Positions 50,902-60,203 of a stretch of 64,000 nucleotides of DNA are shown here, piece after piece. A program made the translations under genes and the position numbers. This DNA is from Paracoccus litorisediminis (GTDB taxonomy: Bacteria; Pseudomonadota; Alphaproteobacteria; Rhodobacterales; Rhodobacteraceae). The stretch's first letter is position 1. Each line of letters starts with the position of its first letter. The notes beneath the pieces are model-generated. The model did no database searches. It saw only the letters and a program-made list of their open reading frames with translations, and was not told the origin of the DNA. The stretch is taken from assembly GCF_009711205.1 (NCBI RefSeq), contig NZ_WMIG01000001.1, forward strand, positions 434,001 through 498,000, written 5' to 3'.

Positions 50902-53900
50902 ATGTTCAACAAGATTCTGGTCGCCAACCGTGGCGAGATCGCAATCCGCGTCATGCGCGCTGCGAACGAGCTGGGCAAGAAAACCGTCGCCATCTACGCC
51001 GAGGAGGACAAGCTGGGCCTGCACCGCTTCAAGGCGGATGAGGCTTACCGCATCGGCGAGGGGCTGGGCCCGGTCGCGGCCTATCTGTCCATCCCCGAGA
51101 TCATCCGGGTGGCCCGCGAATCCGGCGCCGACGCCATCCATCCGGGCTACGGGTTGCTGTCGGAGAATCCGGATTTCGTCGATGCCTGTACTTCTGCCGG
51201 GATCACCTTCATCGGCCCCACCGCGGACACGATGCGCGCCCTTGGCGACAAGGCCAGTGCGCGCCGCGTCGCCATCAAGGCGGGCGTCCCGGTCATCCCG
51301 GCGACCGAGGTGCTGGGCGATGACATGGATGCCATCAAACTTGAGGCCGCCGAAATCGGCTATCCGCTGATGCTGAAGGCGTCATGGGGTGGCGGCGGGC
51401 GCGGCATGCGCCCCATCAACAACCCCGAGGAACTGCCCGAAAAGGTCCGCGAGGGCCGGCGCGAGGCCGAGGCCGCCTTTGGCAATGGCGAGGGTTATCT
51501 GGAAAAGATGATCCTGCGCGCCCGCCATGTCGAGGTGCAGTTGCTGGGCGACAGCCACGGCGGGCTTTATCACCTCTATGAACGCGACTGCACCGTGCAG
51601 CGCCGGAACCAGAAGGTGGTCGAGCGCGCCCCTGCCCCCTACCTGACCCCCGAACAGCGCGCCGAAGTCTGCGAGCTGGCGCTGAAGATCGGCCGCGCCG
51701 TCGGCTATCAGAACGCGGGCACTGTCGAATTCCTGATGGATATGGACAGCCAGCAGTTTTACTTCATCGAGGTGAACCCACGCGTGCAGGTCGAGCATAC
51801 CGTGACCGAGGAGGTCACCGGCATCGACATCGTGCAGTCCCAGATCCAGATCGCCGAGGGCGCGACGCTGGCCGATGCGACCGGCGTGCCCAGCCAAGCG
51901 GACGTGCATCTGAACGGTCACGCCCTGCAATGCCGGGTCACGACCGAGGACCCGCTGAACAATTTCATCCCCGATTACGGCCGCATCACCGCTTATCGCA
52001 GCGCCACCGGCAATGGCATCCGGCTGGATGGTGGCACCGCCTATTCCGGCGGCGTCATCACCCGCTATTACGACTCGCTGCTGGTCAAGGTCACCGCCCA
52101 TGCCCAGACCCCGGAAAAGGCCATCGCGCGGATGGACCGGGCCTTGCGCGAATTCCGGGTGCGCGGGGTGGCGACGAATATCGAGTTCGTCATCAACCTG
52201 CTGAAACACCCGACCTTCCTTGACGACACCTATACGACCAAGTTCATCGACACGACGCCGGACCTGTTCGCCTTCCAGAAGCGCCGCGACCGGGCGACGC
52301 GCATCCTGACCTATATCGCCGATATCAGCGTCAACGGTCACCCCGAGACAGCGGGCCGCGCCCTGCCCGCAGCCGAGGCGAAAACCCCCGTCCCGCCGAA
52401 GCCCCGCGTAGAACCTGTCCCCGGCACCCGGCAATTGCTGGATGAAAAGGGCGCCAAGGCCGTCGCCGACTGGATGCTGGCCCAGAAACAACTGCTGATC
52501 ACCGATACCTCGATGCGGGACGGGCACCAATCGCTGCTGGCAACGCGGATGCGTTCCATCGACATGATCCGGGTTGCGCCCAGCTATGCCGCGAACCTGC
52601 CGGGCCTGTTCAGCGTCGAGTGCTGGGGCGGCGCGACCTTCGACGTAGCCTATCGCTTCTTGCAGGAATGCCCGTGGCAGCGGCTGCGCGACATCCGGGC
52701 AAGGATGCCGAACCTGATGACCCAGATGCTGCTGCGTGCCAGCAATGGCGTCGGCTACACGAACTATCCCGACAATGTGGTGCAGGCTTTCGTCAAACAG
52801 GCCGCAGTCACCGGCATCGATGTCTTCCGCGTCTTTGACAGCCTGAACTGGGTCGAGAATATGCGCGTCGCCATGGATGCGGTCGTGGAATCCGGCAAGA
52901 TTTGCGAAGGCACGATCTGCTACACGGGCGACATCCTCGATCCCGAGCGCGCCAAATATGACCTGAAATACTATGTCGGCATGGGGCAGGCGCTGCGCGA
53001 CGCAGGCGCGCATGTGCTGGGGTTGAAGGATATGGCGGGGCTGCTGAAACCCGCCTCGGCCACGCTGCTGGTCAAGGCGCTGAAGGATGAGGTTGGCCTG
53101 CCCATTCACTTCCACACCCATGACACCGGCGGCATTGGCGGCGCGACCATTCTGGCCGCCGCAGCAGCGGGCGTCGATGCGGTCGATTGCGCCATGGATG
53201 CGTTGTCGGGGAATACCAGCCAGCCGACCTTGGGGTCCATCGTCGAGGCCCTGCGCCATACCGACCGCGATACCGGGCTGGATATCAGCGCGATCCGCGA
53301 AATCTCGAACTATTGGGAGGCGGTGCGCGCCCAATATGCGGCCTTTGAATCCGGTCTGCAGGCCCCAGCGTCTGAGGTCTATCTGCACGAAATGCCCGGC
53401 GGCCAGTTCACCAACCTGAAAGCGCAGGCGCGGTCCTTGGGCCTTGAGGACCGCTGGCACGAGATCGCCCAGACCTATGCCGAGGTGAACCGGATGTTTG
53501 GCGATATCGTCAAGGTCACGCCCTCGTCCAAGGTGGTGGGCGACATGGCACTGATGATGGTGGCGCAGAACCTGACCCGCGCGCAGGTCGAGGACCCGGC
53601 CATCGAGGTCGCCTTCCCAGACAGCGTCGTCGACATGCTGAAGGGCAATCTGGGGCAGCCCCCTGGCGGCTGGCCCGAGGCGCTGCAACGCAAGGTCCTG
53701 AAGGGCGAGGCACCGCTGACCACGCGGCCCGGTGCCTCGATGCCGCCCGTCGATCTGGAAGCGGTGCGGGCCAAGCTCTCGGCTGATCTGGGCGACCAGC
53801 CGGTCGATGACGAGGACCTGAATGGCTACCTGATGTATCCCAAGGTCTTTACCGATTACCGGACCCGGCACGAAACCTATGGCCCGGTCCGCACCCTGCC

Positions 53901-54336
53901 CACCCGCACCTTCTTTTACGGGATGGAGCCGGGGGATGAGATCGAGGCCGAGATCGACCCCGGCAAGACGCTGGAAATCCGTCTGCTGACGCTGAGCGAG
54001 ACGGATGAAAAGGGCGATGTGAAGGTGTTCTTCGAACTCAACGGCCAGCCTCGCGTCATCCGCGTGCCGAACCGTCTGGTGAAGTCCCAGACCTTTGCCC
54101 GGCCCAAGGCCGACGCGACCAATGACGGCCATGTCGGCGCGCCGATGCCCGGCGTCGTCGCCTCGGTCGCAGTGACGGTCGGGCAAAAGGTCCATCCCGG
54201 CGATCTGCTGCTGACCATCGAGGCGATGAAGATGGAAACCGGCCTGCATGCCGACCGCGATGGCGTGGTCAAGGCCCTGCATGTCGCCCCCGGCCAGCAG
54301 ATCGACGCCAAGGACCTGCTGATCGAGATCGAGTGA
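50902..54336 (+). CDS. pyc: pyruvate carboxylase
   Basis: A 1144-residue single-chain enzyme making oxaloacetate from pyruvate. The biotin carboxylase domain (~1-450) has MFNKILVANRGEIAIRVMRAA, KASWGGGGRGMR (ATP grasp) and IEVNPRVQVEHTVTEEVTG. The carboxyltransferase domain (~530-800) has TDTSMRDGHQSLLATRMRS and HFHTHDTGG. A tetramerisation region and the biotinyl domain with IEAMKMETGLH follow near the C-terminus. GGGGGAGAGACA precedes ATG 50902; the ORF also has an upstream ATG at 50860 that lacks a site. Confidence 0.97.
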   Translation: MFNKILVANRGEIAIRVMRAANELGKKTVAIYAEEDKLGLHRFKADEAYRIGEGLGPVAAYLSIPEIIRVARESGADAIHPGYGLLSENPDFVDACTSAGITFIGPTADTMRALGDKASARRVAIKAGVPVIPATEVLGDDMDAIKLEAAEIGYPLMLKASWGGGGRGMRPINNPEELPEKVREGRREAEAAFGNGEGYLEKMILRARHVEVQLLGDSHGGLYHLYERDCTVQRRNQKVVERAPAPYLTPEQRAEVCELALKIGRAVGYQNAGTVEFLMDMDSQQFYFIEVNPRVQVEHTVTEEVTGIDIVQSQIQIAEGATLADATGVPSQADVHLNGHALQCRVTTEDPLNNFIPDYGRITAYRSATGNGIRLDGGTAYSGGVITRYYDSLLVKVTAHAQTPEKAIARMDRALREFRVRGVATNIEFVINLLKHPTFLDDTYTTKFIDTTPDLFAFQKRRDRATRILTYIADISVNGHPETAGRALPAAEAKTPVPPKPRVEPVPGTRQLLDEKGAKAVADWMLAQKQLLITDTSMRDGHQSLLATRMRSIDMIRVAPSYAANLPGLFSVECWGGATFDVAYRFLQECPWQRLRDIRARMPNLMTQMLLRASNGVGYTNYPDNVVQAFVKQAAVTGIDVFRVFDSLNWVENMRVAMDAVVESGKICEGTICYTGDILDPERAKYDLKYYVGMGQALRDAGAHVLGLKDMAGLLKPASATLLVKALKDEVGLPIHFHTHDTGGIGGATILAAAAAGVDAVDCAMDALSGNTSQPTLGSIVEALRHTDRDTGLDISAIREISNYWEAVRAQYAAFESGLQAPASEVYLHEMPGGQFTNLKAQARSLGLEDRWHEIAQTYAEVNRMFGDIVKVTPSSKVVGDMALMMVAQNLTRAQVEDPAIEVAFPDSVVDMLKGNLGQPPGGWPEALQRKVLKGEAPLTTRPGASMPPVDLEAVRAKLSADLGDQPVDDEDLNGYLMYPKVFTDYRTRHETYGPVRTLPTRTFFYGMEPGDEIEAEIDPGKTLEIRLLTLSETDEKGDVKVFFELNGQPRVIRVPNRLVKSQTFARPKADATNDGHVGAPMPGVVASVAVTVGQKVHPGDLLLTIEAMKMETGLHADRDGVVKALHVAPGQQIDAKDLLIEIE

Positions 54337-54448
54337 CTTTGGCCGGGGCGGCCTCGGCTGCCCCGTTCCACCCGTTGCAAATTCCTGCGGAATCGGCGGT
54401 AATCCGAACGGAATCGCAGAACTTTTCTTGCGCGGAGAATATTTTTCC

Positions 54449-55327
54449 ATGAATCTCGCCCCCGAAGTGACAGGCTTCTATGAGAAGCACACCGGATCGG
54501 TTCAGTACGTCGTCGCCTGCCCGGAAACGAAGCATTGCGCGATCATCGATCCGGTGCTGGATTTCGATGAGAAATCCGGCGCGACCGCCACGATCGAGGC
54601 CGACCGGCTGCTGCGCTTCATCGAGGAGCGCGGCTACCAGCTGAAATGGATTCTGGACACCCATCCGCATGCCGACCACTTCTCGGCCGCCGATTACCTC
54701 AAGCATCGGACCGGTGCGCCGACCGCGATCGGGGAAAAGGTCGTGGGCGTCCAGAAGCTGTGGAAGGATTTCTACAACTGGCCGGATTTCCCCGATGACG
54801 GCAGCCAGTGGGACCGGCTTTTCGCTGATGGCGAAACCTTCATGCTGGGCCATATCCCGGTGCGGGTGATGCATTCGCCGGGACATACGCTGGCCTCGGT
54901 CACCTATGTCATCGGTGATGCGGCCTTTATCCATGACACGCTGTTCATGCCCGACAGCGGCTCGGCCCGGGCGGATTTTCCCGGCGGCAGCGCCCATGCG
55001 CTGTGGCATTCGATCCAGGCGATCCTGTCCCTGCCGGAAGATACCCGCCTGTTCACCGGCCATGACTATTGTGCGGGGGGCCGCGCCGCCGCGTGGGAAG
55101 CGACCGTGGCCGAGCAGAAGGCCACCAATATCCACATCTCGCGCCTGCTGACCGAGGCGGATTTCGTCGCCGCGCGTGAGGCCCGCGACCGCAGCCTGCC
55201 GATGCCCCGCCTGATCCTGCAGGCATTGCAGATCAACACCAATGCCGGGCGCATGCCGCAGCCGGAATCGAATGGGCGCAGTTACCTCAAGATTCCGCTG
55301 AACCTGCTGCAATCGCCTTGGGCCTGA
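54449..55327 (+). CDS. MBL-fold hydrolase, persulfide dioxygenase-like
   Basis: A 292-residue metallo-beta-lactamase-fold protein. Metal ligands lie in DTHPHADHFSAADYL, HSPGHTLASVTY, HDTLFMPDSGSARADFPGG and FTGHDY, the ETHE1/Blh arrangement with a mononuclear iron site expected. The family oxidises glutathione persulfide to sulfite or takes part in sulfide handling. An in-frame TTG at 54428 is possible; ATG 54449 gives the usual N-terminus. Its end overlaps the converging nucleotidyltransferase gene by 41 bases. Confidence 0.88.
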   Translation: MNLAPEVTGFYEKHTGSVQYVVACPETKHCAIIDPVLDFDEKSGATATIEADRLLRFIEERGYQLKWILDTHPHADHFSAADYLKHRTGAPTAIGEKVVGVQKLWKDFYNWPDFPDDGSQWDRLFADGETFMLGHIPVRVMHSPGHTLASVTYVIGDAAFIHDTLFMPDSGSARADFPGGSAHALWHSIQAILSLPEDTRLFTGHDYCAGGRAAAWEATVAEQKATNIHISRLLTEADFVAAREARDRSLPMPRLILQALQINTNAGRMPQPESNGRSYLKIPLNLLQSPWA

Positions 55328-55868
55328 GCCGGACCAGATCCTGCGGGCGGTCGATATCGACCAGATGCGCCTCGGCCAATTCGTGCAGGATCAGGTCGGG
55401 TCGTTGTCGCAGAATCGCGCCCGCACCCTGATCACGCCGATTGGCCAGCGCCAGCGGGAACAGGTGGCGCGGGATCAGGGCGGGTGGCATGGGGGTTTTG
55501 GCGCTGGCCATCGCCGGATGGGTCAAGGCGCCATGCAGGATGCGCCGCAGATCGGCACGCGTCACCCGGGGCATGTCGGCCAGCAGCACCAGCGCATGGC
55601 TTGCCCCGGCGCGCGTGGCCGCGCGCAGCCCGGCAGCAAGGCTCAGACCCTGCGCGGCCCTGTCGATCCTGACCACCCGAAAGCCACGAAACATCCCCGC
55701 TAGCCGCCGATCACGTAGCACGACGATGCGGATCGCGGAAGGCTGGCCCCGTAGCAGCCGCACGACATGCTGAGCAACCGGCCGCCCCTCCAACGGCACC
55801 CGCAGCTTGTCGCGGCTGCCAAAGCGCCGCGAGCGACCCGCCGCCAGCACGATGATGGCCAGTCTCAC
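55287..55868 (-). CDS. MocA-like molybdenum cofactor nucleotidyltransferase
   Basis: A 193-residue nucleotidyltransferase with the MobA/MocA signature VLAAGRSRRFGSRDKLRVPLEG and ALVLLADMPRVTRADL. The Pro-Met after Asp and the pairing with XdhC suggest cytidylyl transfer to molybdopterin (MocA) for xanthine-oxidase-family enzymes. Arg content is high. The ATG overlaps the xdhC stop (ATGA). Confidence 0.82.
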   Translation of the reverse strand: MRLAIIVLAAGRSRRFGSRDKLRVPLEGRPVAQHVVRLLRGQPSAIRIVVLRDRRLAGMFRGFRVVRIDRAAQGLSLAAGLRAATRAGASHALVLLADMPRVTRADLRRILHGALTHPAMASAKTPMPPALIPRHLFPLALANRRDQGAGAILRQRPDLILHELAEAHLVDIDRPQDLVRLRPKAIAAGSAES

Positions 55869-56788
55869 TGCTTGCTGGCCTCGGCCAGAACTTCTGCCAG
55901 AACCGAGGCCGCCAGCGTCCGCGGATCGCGGGTCGAGGGGATCAGCCCGATCGGACCGCGCAACCGCGCCAGCTGATGTTCGGGGACGCCCATGCCGCGC
56001 AGCACTTCCAGCCGATGCGCCGCCGCCCGACGGCTGCCCTGCGCCCCGATGTAAAAGGCCGGTCCCGCCAGAAGCTGGCGCAGGATCGCGGGCTCATCAT
56101 CATGGTCGTGGAAAAAGACGACTCCTGCCGTATAGGCATCGACCGGCACCATCTTAAGGCTGGCCGCACCATCCAGCCTGACCGTCACCGCCCCCGCTCC
56201 GACCCCGGCCAGCGTCTCAGGATCAGGCGAGGCCAGAATGGTGTCATAGCCCGCGCCCGAGGTCATCCGGGCAAAGGCCAAAGCCTCGGGGCCCTTGCCA
56301 AAGATGGCAAAGCGCGGGTCGGGCAGGACGGAGAGTTCCAGCGCGCCCTTTTCGCCCGCAGTCAGCCGCAACTCTTTGCCGATCCAAAGTCGCAGCGGCC
56401 TGCGAGCCGCCATATCCGCCGCCAGCCGGGCGACAATATCAGGCGAAGGCGCGGGCAGGATGCGGATATCCAGCCCCCCGCCACAGGGCAGTTCCAGATC
56501 CCGAAACGGCGAGCCAGCCCCATACCGCAAAAGCCGAGATTGCCCCGAACGCGCCACATCTGCCGCATGATGCGCGATGTCCCGATCAATGCAGCCCGAC
56601 GAAAGCGACCCCCGCCAACCGCCATCCCCGTCAAGCACCATGCACGCCCCAACCGGCCGATATGACGGCCCATCCACCCCGATAATGAACGCCATGGCGG
56701 CTGGCATTTTATCGGATAGCGGCATATCGGATGCCCGGACCTTGTTGGTCAGGTCAGTTGGTCGGTTGGGACCGGAATCATCCTTCAT
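55865..56788 (-). CDS. XdhC-family molybdenum cofactor maturation protein
   Basis: A 307-residue protein. The N-terminal XdhC_CoxI segment reads AAMAFIIGVDGPSYRPVGACMVLDGDG and GSLSSGCIDRDIAHHA. The C-terminal Rossmann domain includes FIGAQGSRRAAAHRLEVLRGMG and RLRGPIGLIPSTRDPRTLAASVLAEV. XdhC carries sulfurated cofactor to xanthine dehydrogenase-type enzymes. GGAG eight bases before ATG 56788 supports the start. No molybdoenzyme gene is beside it in the window. Confidence 0.87.
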   Translation of the reverse strand: MKDDSGPNRPTDLTNKVRASDMPLSDKMPAAMAFIIGVDGPSYRPVGACMVLDGDGGWRGSLSSGCIDRDIAHHAADVARSGQSRLLRYGAGSPFRDLELPCGGGLDIRILPAPSPDIVARLAADMAARRPLRLWIGKELRLTAGEKGALELSVLPDPRFAIFGKGPEALAFARMTSGAGYDTILASPDPETLAGVGAGAVTVRLDGAASLKMVPVDAYTAGVVFFHDHDDEPAILRQLLAGPAFYIGAQGSRRAAAHRLEVLRGMGVPEHQLARLRGPIGLIPSTRDPRTLAASVLAEVLAEASKQ

Positions 56789-56999
56789 GCGATTTACTCC
56801 ATAGCCACGCCAGCATAGGACTTTTGCGACCGGCTCGCTGCGCGTTTTTGCAAGATGCCCCTGCTAAGCCTTCCCACCTGCCATACCTGCGTGCGTCAGC
56901 GTGGCTCGTCTGGTTGGGGTTTCCGAACATCACTGAGGAAGCTTGCTGATGCAGCTCACTCGGTGCTCAGATGTGGCCGCAGGATTTCGGACCAATCGC

Positions 57000-58335
57000 T
57001 CAGCTTTAGCGTAACGCAAGCGATCCTCCGCAGAGTTCAAAGCGCAGGTGGCCGTGGAAGCCAACCGCGAGGAGTTGACGACGGCTGAATTGCGGACGGT
57101 CGCCCATCAAGGCGCCGCGGTCCGCGCCCAGTGGCGACGATCCAAGAGAGCCGTTCAACGACATCCATCCGACGATGATCAGCGGCTGGAAACGCACCGC
57201 GACCGAAAACATGTCCGCGGTTTTTGGTTATGTCTCGCCCCCCGCGCCGCAGTTCTCCGAGAACGAAGTCGATAAGCTGCATGCCAGGATCGGCCAGCTT
57301 GGCATCGAGCGGGATCTCTTGTCGGCAGCCTCCAGTCTCATTCTCGGCACTGGCGGCAAAAGGCGGTGAAGCAGGATCACGCCGATCGTAGCGTCCGGCG
57401 ACCATCCAGCCCGCTGTCTCCGGCGCGCTCCGGGCTTTACGATCAGCCACGCGGAGAAAACGCCCGGAGCCTGGCTTCATGGCGATCATCGACCGACAGT
57501 TCCTTGGGACGCCTTGGGTCATGTTTCGCGCCAAATGGCCCGCCTCATGCAAGAGGGCCATCGATGTGGGCGGCATCGGGTCCGTCGGCTGATAAGGCTG
57601 ATGGCGAAGGGCGACCGTGCCCCCTGTGGGGCCGCGTAAGCGTCCGGTTCCGATCTATCAAGAGCCGAGGACCAGCAACCAGTGGCGACCTGACGGCTCA
57701 CCTTCCGAAGGGCTTGGCCATCACCCGCCCCAATCAGGTCTGCCGCCCCGACATCAGCGTTCGGCATCTCTCCCGGACGGACCGCGTTCATTGCCTTACT
57801 CCCCATGCGTCGCATTCGCCATCGGACTCGACCCGATTGCGCCTCGACGGCTCATTCTCTACCTGCTCGCCATCATGGACTGCCACAACCGCTGCTGAGC
57901 TTGCGGCTTTCGAACGCCATGGAGGCGTTGTTCGCTCCAATCGATCCGCCGGATCGATTGCTTGCTCTGAAATAGGCGCTGGCCAAATATGGCACGCCCG
58001 AGATCTTCAACTCCGATCAGGGCTCCCAATTCACCGGTACCGCGTTCACCGAGGCGCTGCTGGACGCCAAGGTACGTATCTCGATGGACGATCGCAGTCG
58101 CTGGATCGACAACCGAATGATCGAAAGGCAGTGGCGGTCGTTGAACCGAAGGTCCGCGCAGCGAAATACGAATGCGTCTATCTGGACGCCGTCGAGGCCA
58201 GCTCGGAGGTCCGCGATGAAGATGGCGGTCTGGATCAGCTATTACAACGAAACACGCCCGCACTCATCGCGTGGGTTGCTGACGCCGGCTAAGGCCCAGG
58301 ATACCCTCGACCAACTCCTGAAAGCCGTCACCTGA
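57000..58335 (+). pseudogene. Degenerate IS3-family insertion sequence (OrfA/OrfB remnants)
   Basis: Fragments of an IS3-type transposase lie in order but in changing frames. OrfA begins KRSSAEFKAQVAVEANREELTTAEL (from 57018), shifts frame to ISGWKRTATENMSAVFG and LHARIGQLGIERDLLSAASS (57175-57369). OrfB pieces follow: SGLYDQPRGENARSLA, RQMARLMQEGHRCGRHRVRR, LAITRPNQVCRPDISV, LYLLAIMDCHNRC, GTPEIFNSDQGSQFTG, VRISMDDRSRWIDNRMIERQWRSLN, KYECVYLDAVEA and ISYYNETRPHSSRG, ending at 58335. At least five frame changes and a stop show it is dead. The flanks 56789-57000 and 58336-58582 hold no gene I can support, and terminal repeats were not resolved. Confidence 0.88.
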
Positions 58336-58582
58336 CATGAAACCCATGCCAGAACTGAGCGAAGCGGAAAACTGGACGAAAATCCAGGTCAACCTCTCAC
58401 TATGATCGCATCTGCCATGATGACCACCTCACGGCGCTATCGGCTACAAGGCTCCGATCTGGACTTAGAAATCATGGAGCGAAGCCAGCCAGCGGCCCCG
58501 AAGATACCCGAAAAATTCAGCACCAAGAGATCCCAAGATGGGTATCTCAGCACCACAATTCAGATAACCTTCAAGACATCAA

Positions 58583-59365
58583 TCACCCACCAAGCAAACT
58601 TAAGGCAGCGGAATATTTATTGAAGTATCCACCCGTATCAGCCGTAGATCTTATCAAATATCTAGAAACAACCTTGTCCACATTTTCACTTTCCGCGAAA
58701 CGTCCAATATCACTCCAACCAGTTATCTTGCTAAGCGATTTTTTCATCTCATCAACTTGCCGCTCAATAGGTAGGTTTCCGATGGCATTTCCAAAACCAA
58801 ACGCCCCCTCAAACAACTTCCGCAATGGCTTTGACGACAGCACCTTATACCACTTGGTCATCTCACTGCTATCACTTTTGGCTATGGTCGCGAGTTCTCG
58901 CTGTGCGTTCAACGCTATCTCGATCTCGGAATGTCGTTCACCGATATTTCTTTCGAATGCCATGCCTTCGAATTTGGAAGAGATGTCGTTCAGTTGAGAT
59001 CCATCAATTGAGGTTCCATTTCTCAAACTCGAGAATGCCTCATTTATCGCGAGGTACCTCTTGTCAGATAATCTATTTACCACACTTTTGTCATCATTGG
59101 GGTCAGCTTCAAGGACTCTCTTGATGAAAGATCTATTGTTGACATCCCCTTCCAAGCCGAAAGCACGAAGTGCGACAGTCAGGAGGCGGTAATTCGAAAC
59201 CAGCTGATCCGCACTTTTCACATTTGGCATTTTCTTGACGAAATTTTCCCGGGCCGCTGCAATATCTGGGCTCTTGTTGAAAATTTCCCGCTGACTCGCC
59301 TCGGTGCGTTGGAGAAATTTCCAGCCCAGATACCCGCCAGAACCGACCTGAACCGTATAAGCCAT
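58583..59365 (-). CDS. DUF1217 domain-containing flagellar-cluster protein
   Basis: A 260-residue protein with the DUF1217 layout: GYLGWKFLQRTEASQREIFNKSPDI near the N-terminus, SNYRLLTVALRAFGLEGDVNNRSFIKRVLEADPNDDKSVVNRLSDKRY in the middle, and YLIRSTADTGGYFNKYSAALSLLGG at the end. The family occurs in alphaproteobacterial flagellar clusters; its role is not established. Base composition is clearly less GC-rich than the surroundings. It begins one base after, and shares a junction with, the flbT stop. A small dyad (GAGATCCC / GGTATCTC, 58527-58548) lies downstream. Confidence 0.85.
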   Translation of the reverse strand: MAYTVQVGSGGYLGWKFLQRTEASQREIFNKSPDIAAARENFVKKMPNVKSADQLVSNYRLLTVALRAFGLEGDVNNRSFIKRVLEADPNDDKSVVNRLSDKRYLAINEAFSSLRNGTSIDGSQLNDISSKFEGMAFERNIGERHSEIEIALNAQRELATIAKSDSSEMTKWYKVLSSKPLRKLFEGAFGFGNAIGNLPIERQVDEMKKSLSKITGWSDIGRFAESENVDKVVSRYLIRSTADTGGYFNKYSAALSLLGG

Positions 59366-59766
59366 TAACGACCCACCCCCAGCAGATATGCCTCGGTTAG
59401 TAGCAGACGACGCAACTGTTTCGTGGCTTGATAGTAATTCCCATCGTTCACAAAGCTTCTGGCCCGACCGAGCAGATCATTGCTGCCGGTATCCAGAAAG
59501 ACGCTCTCAAGCTGTTCGATGCCGTGCAGAACCTGCTGCCTGCCTTGCTGTTCCTCGGCATCCCCTGAAATCAGCAATTGGCAAATGTAACACACTCGTC
59601 TGACGGGTGTGTTTGCGTCATCGGGATGTAGCGCATCGCGTAAGCGCAGAACGTTTGCGTTGGGTGAAATGATCGAAATCCGCGCGCGCTTATCGCCATT
59701 TTCGAGGACGGCACCGTTGATCAGGACACGTTCTCGGGGTGCCAGCTTCAACACAAGCCCGCTCAT
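59365..59766 (-). CDS. flbT: flagellar biosynthesis repressor FlbT
   Basis: A 133-residue protein starting MSGLVLKLAPRERVLINGAVLENGDKRARI, with DDANTPVRRVCYICQLLISGD and FVNDGNYYQATKQLRRLLLTEAYLL. In Caulobacter and relatives FlbT binds the 5' untranslated region of flagellin mRNA and lowers its translation until the hook is finished. ATG 59766 overlaps the flaF stop (ATGA). Confidence 0.93.
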   Translation of the reverse strand: MSGLVLKLAPRERVLINGAVLENGDKRARISIISPNANVLRLRDALHPDDANTPVRRVCYICQLLISGDAEEQQGRQQVLHGIEQLESVFLDTGSNDLLGRARSFVNDGNYYQATKQLRRLLLTEAYLLGVGR

Positions 59767-60131
59767 GCAGCACCTGCGCCACGAAGACCCTTCATCACGG
59801 ACATGTTGATATCGATCAGAACATCGGTCGCGCCCTTCCCGGCGAGAACGAGCTGACCATGTTTCAGGGCGTATCTGGCAAGGGACAGCAGACCGCTTTT
59901 CACCTCGCCTTCCAGTAGATTGGCGGGGTCGACCAAAGCCGAGGCAAACACGGTCCAAAGTTCATTATTTCGCGCCACCGCGCGGATCGTCTCAACGTCG
60001 TGGCACTGCCGCGGCGCTTGCATAAGCAATCGCGTAACCTGGGATAGCACGTCGTATTCGACGTCCCTTGCACCTTTGGTGACCGGGTTGGAATAGGCTT
60101 TGCCTGAAACGGGCTTGATCGCGTGCAACAT
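59763..60131 (-). CDS. flaF: flagellar biosynthesis regulator FlaF
   Basis: A 122-residue protein starting MLHAIKPVSGKAYSNPVTKGARDVEYDVL, with NNELWTVFASALVDPANLLEGEVKSGLLSLARYALKH, the FlaF pattern. It is needed for flagellin translation or secretion and counteracts FlbT. The frame is open to 60158; GGGAA six bases before 60131 and the family N-terminus favour 60131. It follows flagellin by 72 bases. Confidence 0.92.
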   Translation of the reverse strand: MLHAIKPVSGKAYSNPVTKGARDVEYDVLSQVTRLLMQAPRQCHDVETIRAVARNNELWTVFASALVDPANLLEGEVKSGLLSLARYALKHGQLVLAGKGATDVLIDINMSVMKGLRGAGAA

Positions 60132-60163
60132 GTGTTCCCGAGCCAAAACTGGACACAAATTCA

Positions 60164-60195
60164 GGCTCGAGGGTGAACTATTTCACCCTCGAGCC
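60164..60195 (-). terminator. 14-bp hairpin after the flagellin gene
   Basis: GGCTCGAGGGTGAA and TTCACCCTCGAGCC form a perfect 14-bp stem with a 4-base loop, starting eight bases after the flagellin stop. On the minus strand TGAATTTGTG follows, a poor U-tract, so partial termination or 3'-end protection is likely. Confidence 0.65.
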
Positions 60196-60203
60196 CGGCT
60201 TCA

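Noticed and set aside
51382-54450. A 1022-codon open frame antisense to pyruvate carboxylase
   Set aside because: It mirrors the pyc reading frame in GC-rich DNA and shows no recognisable domain, while pyc has all its motifs in order.
58402-58623. A 73-codon plus-strand frame between the IS remnant and the DUF1217 gene
   Set aside because: It has no ribosome site, overlaps the DUF1217 stop and has no recognisable pattern.
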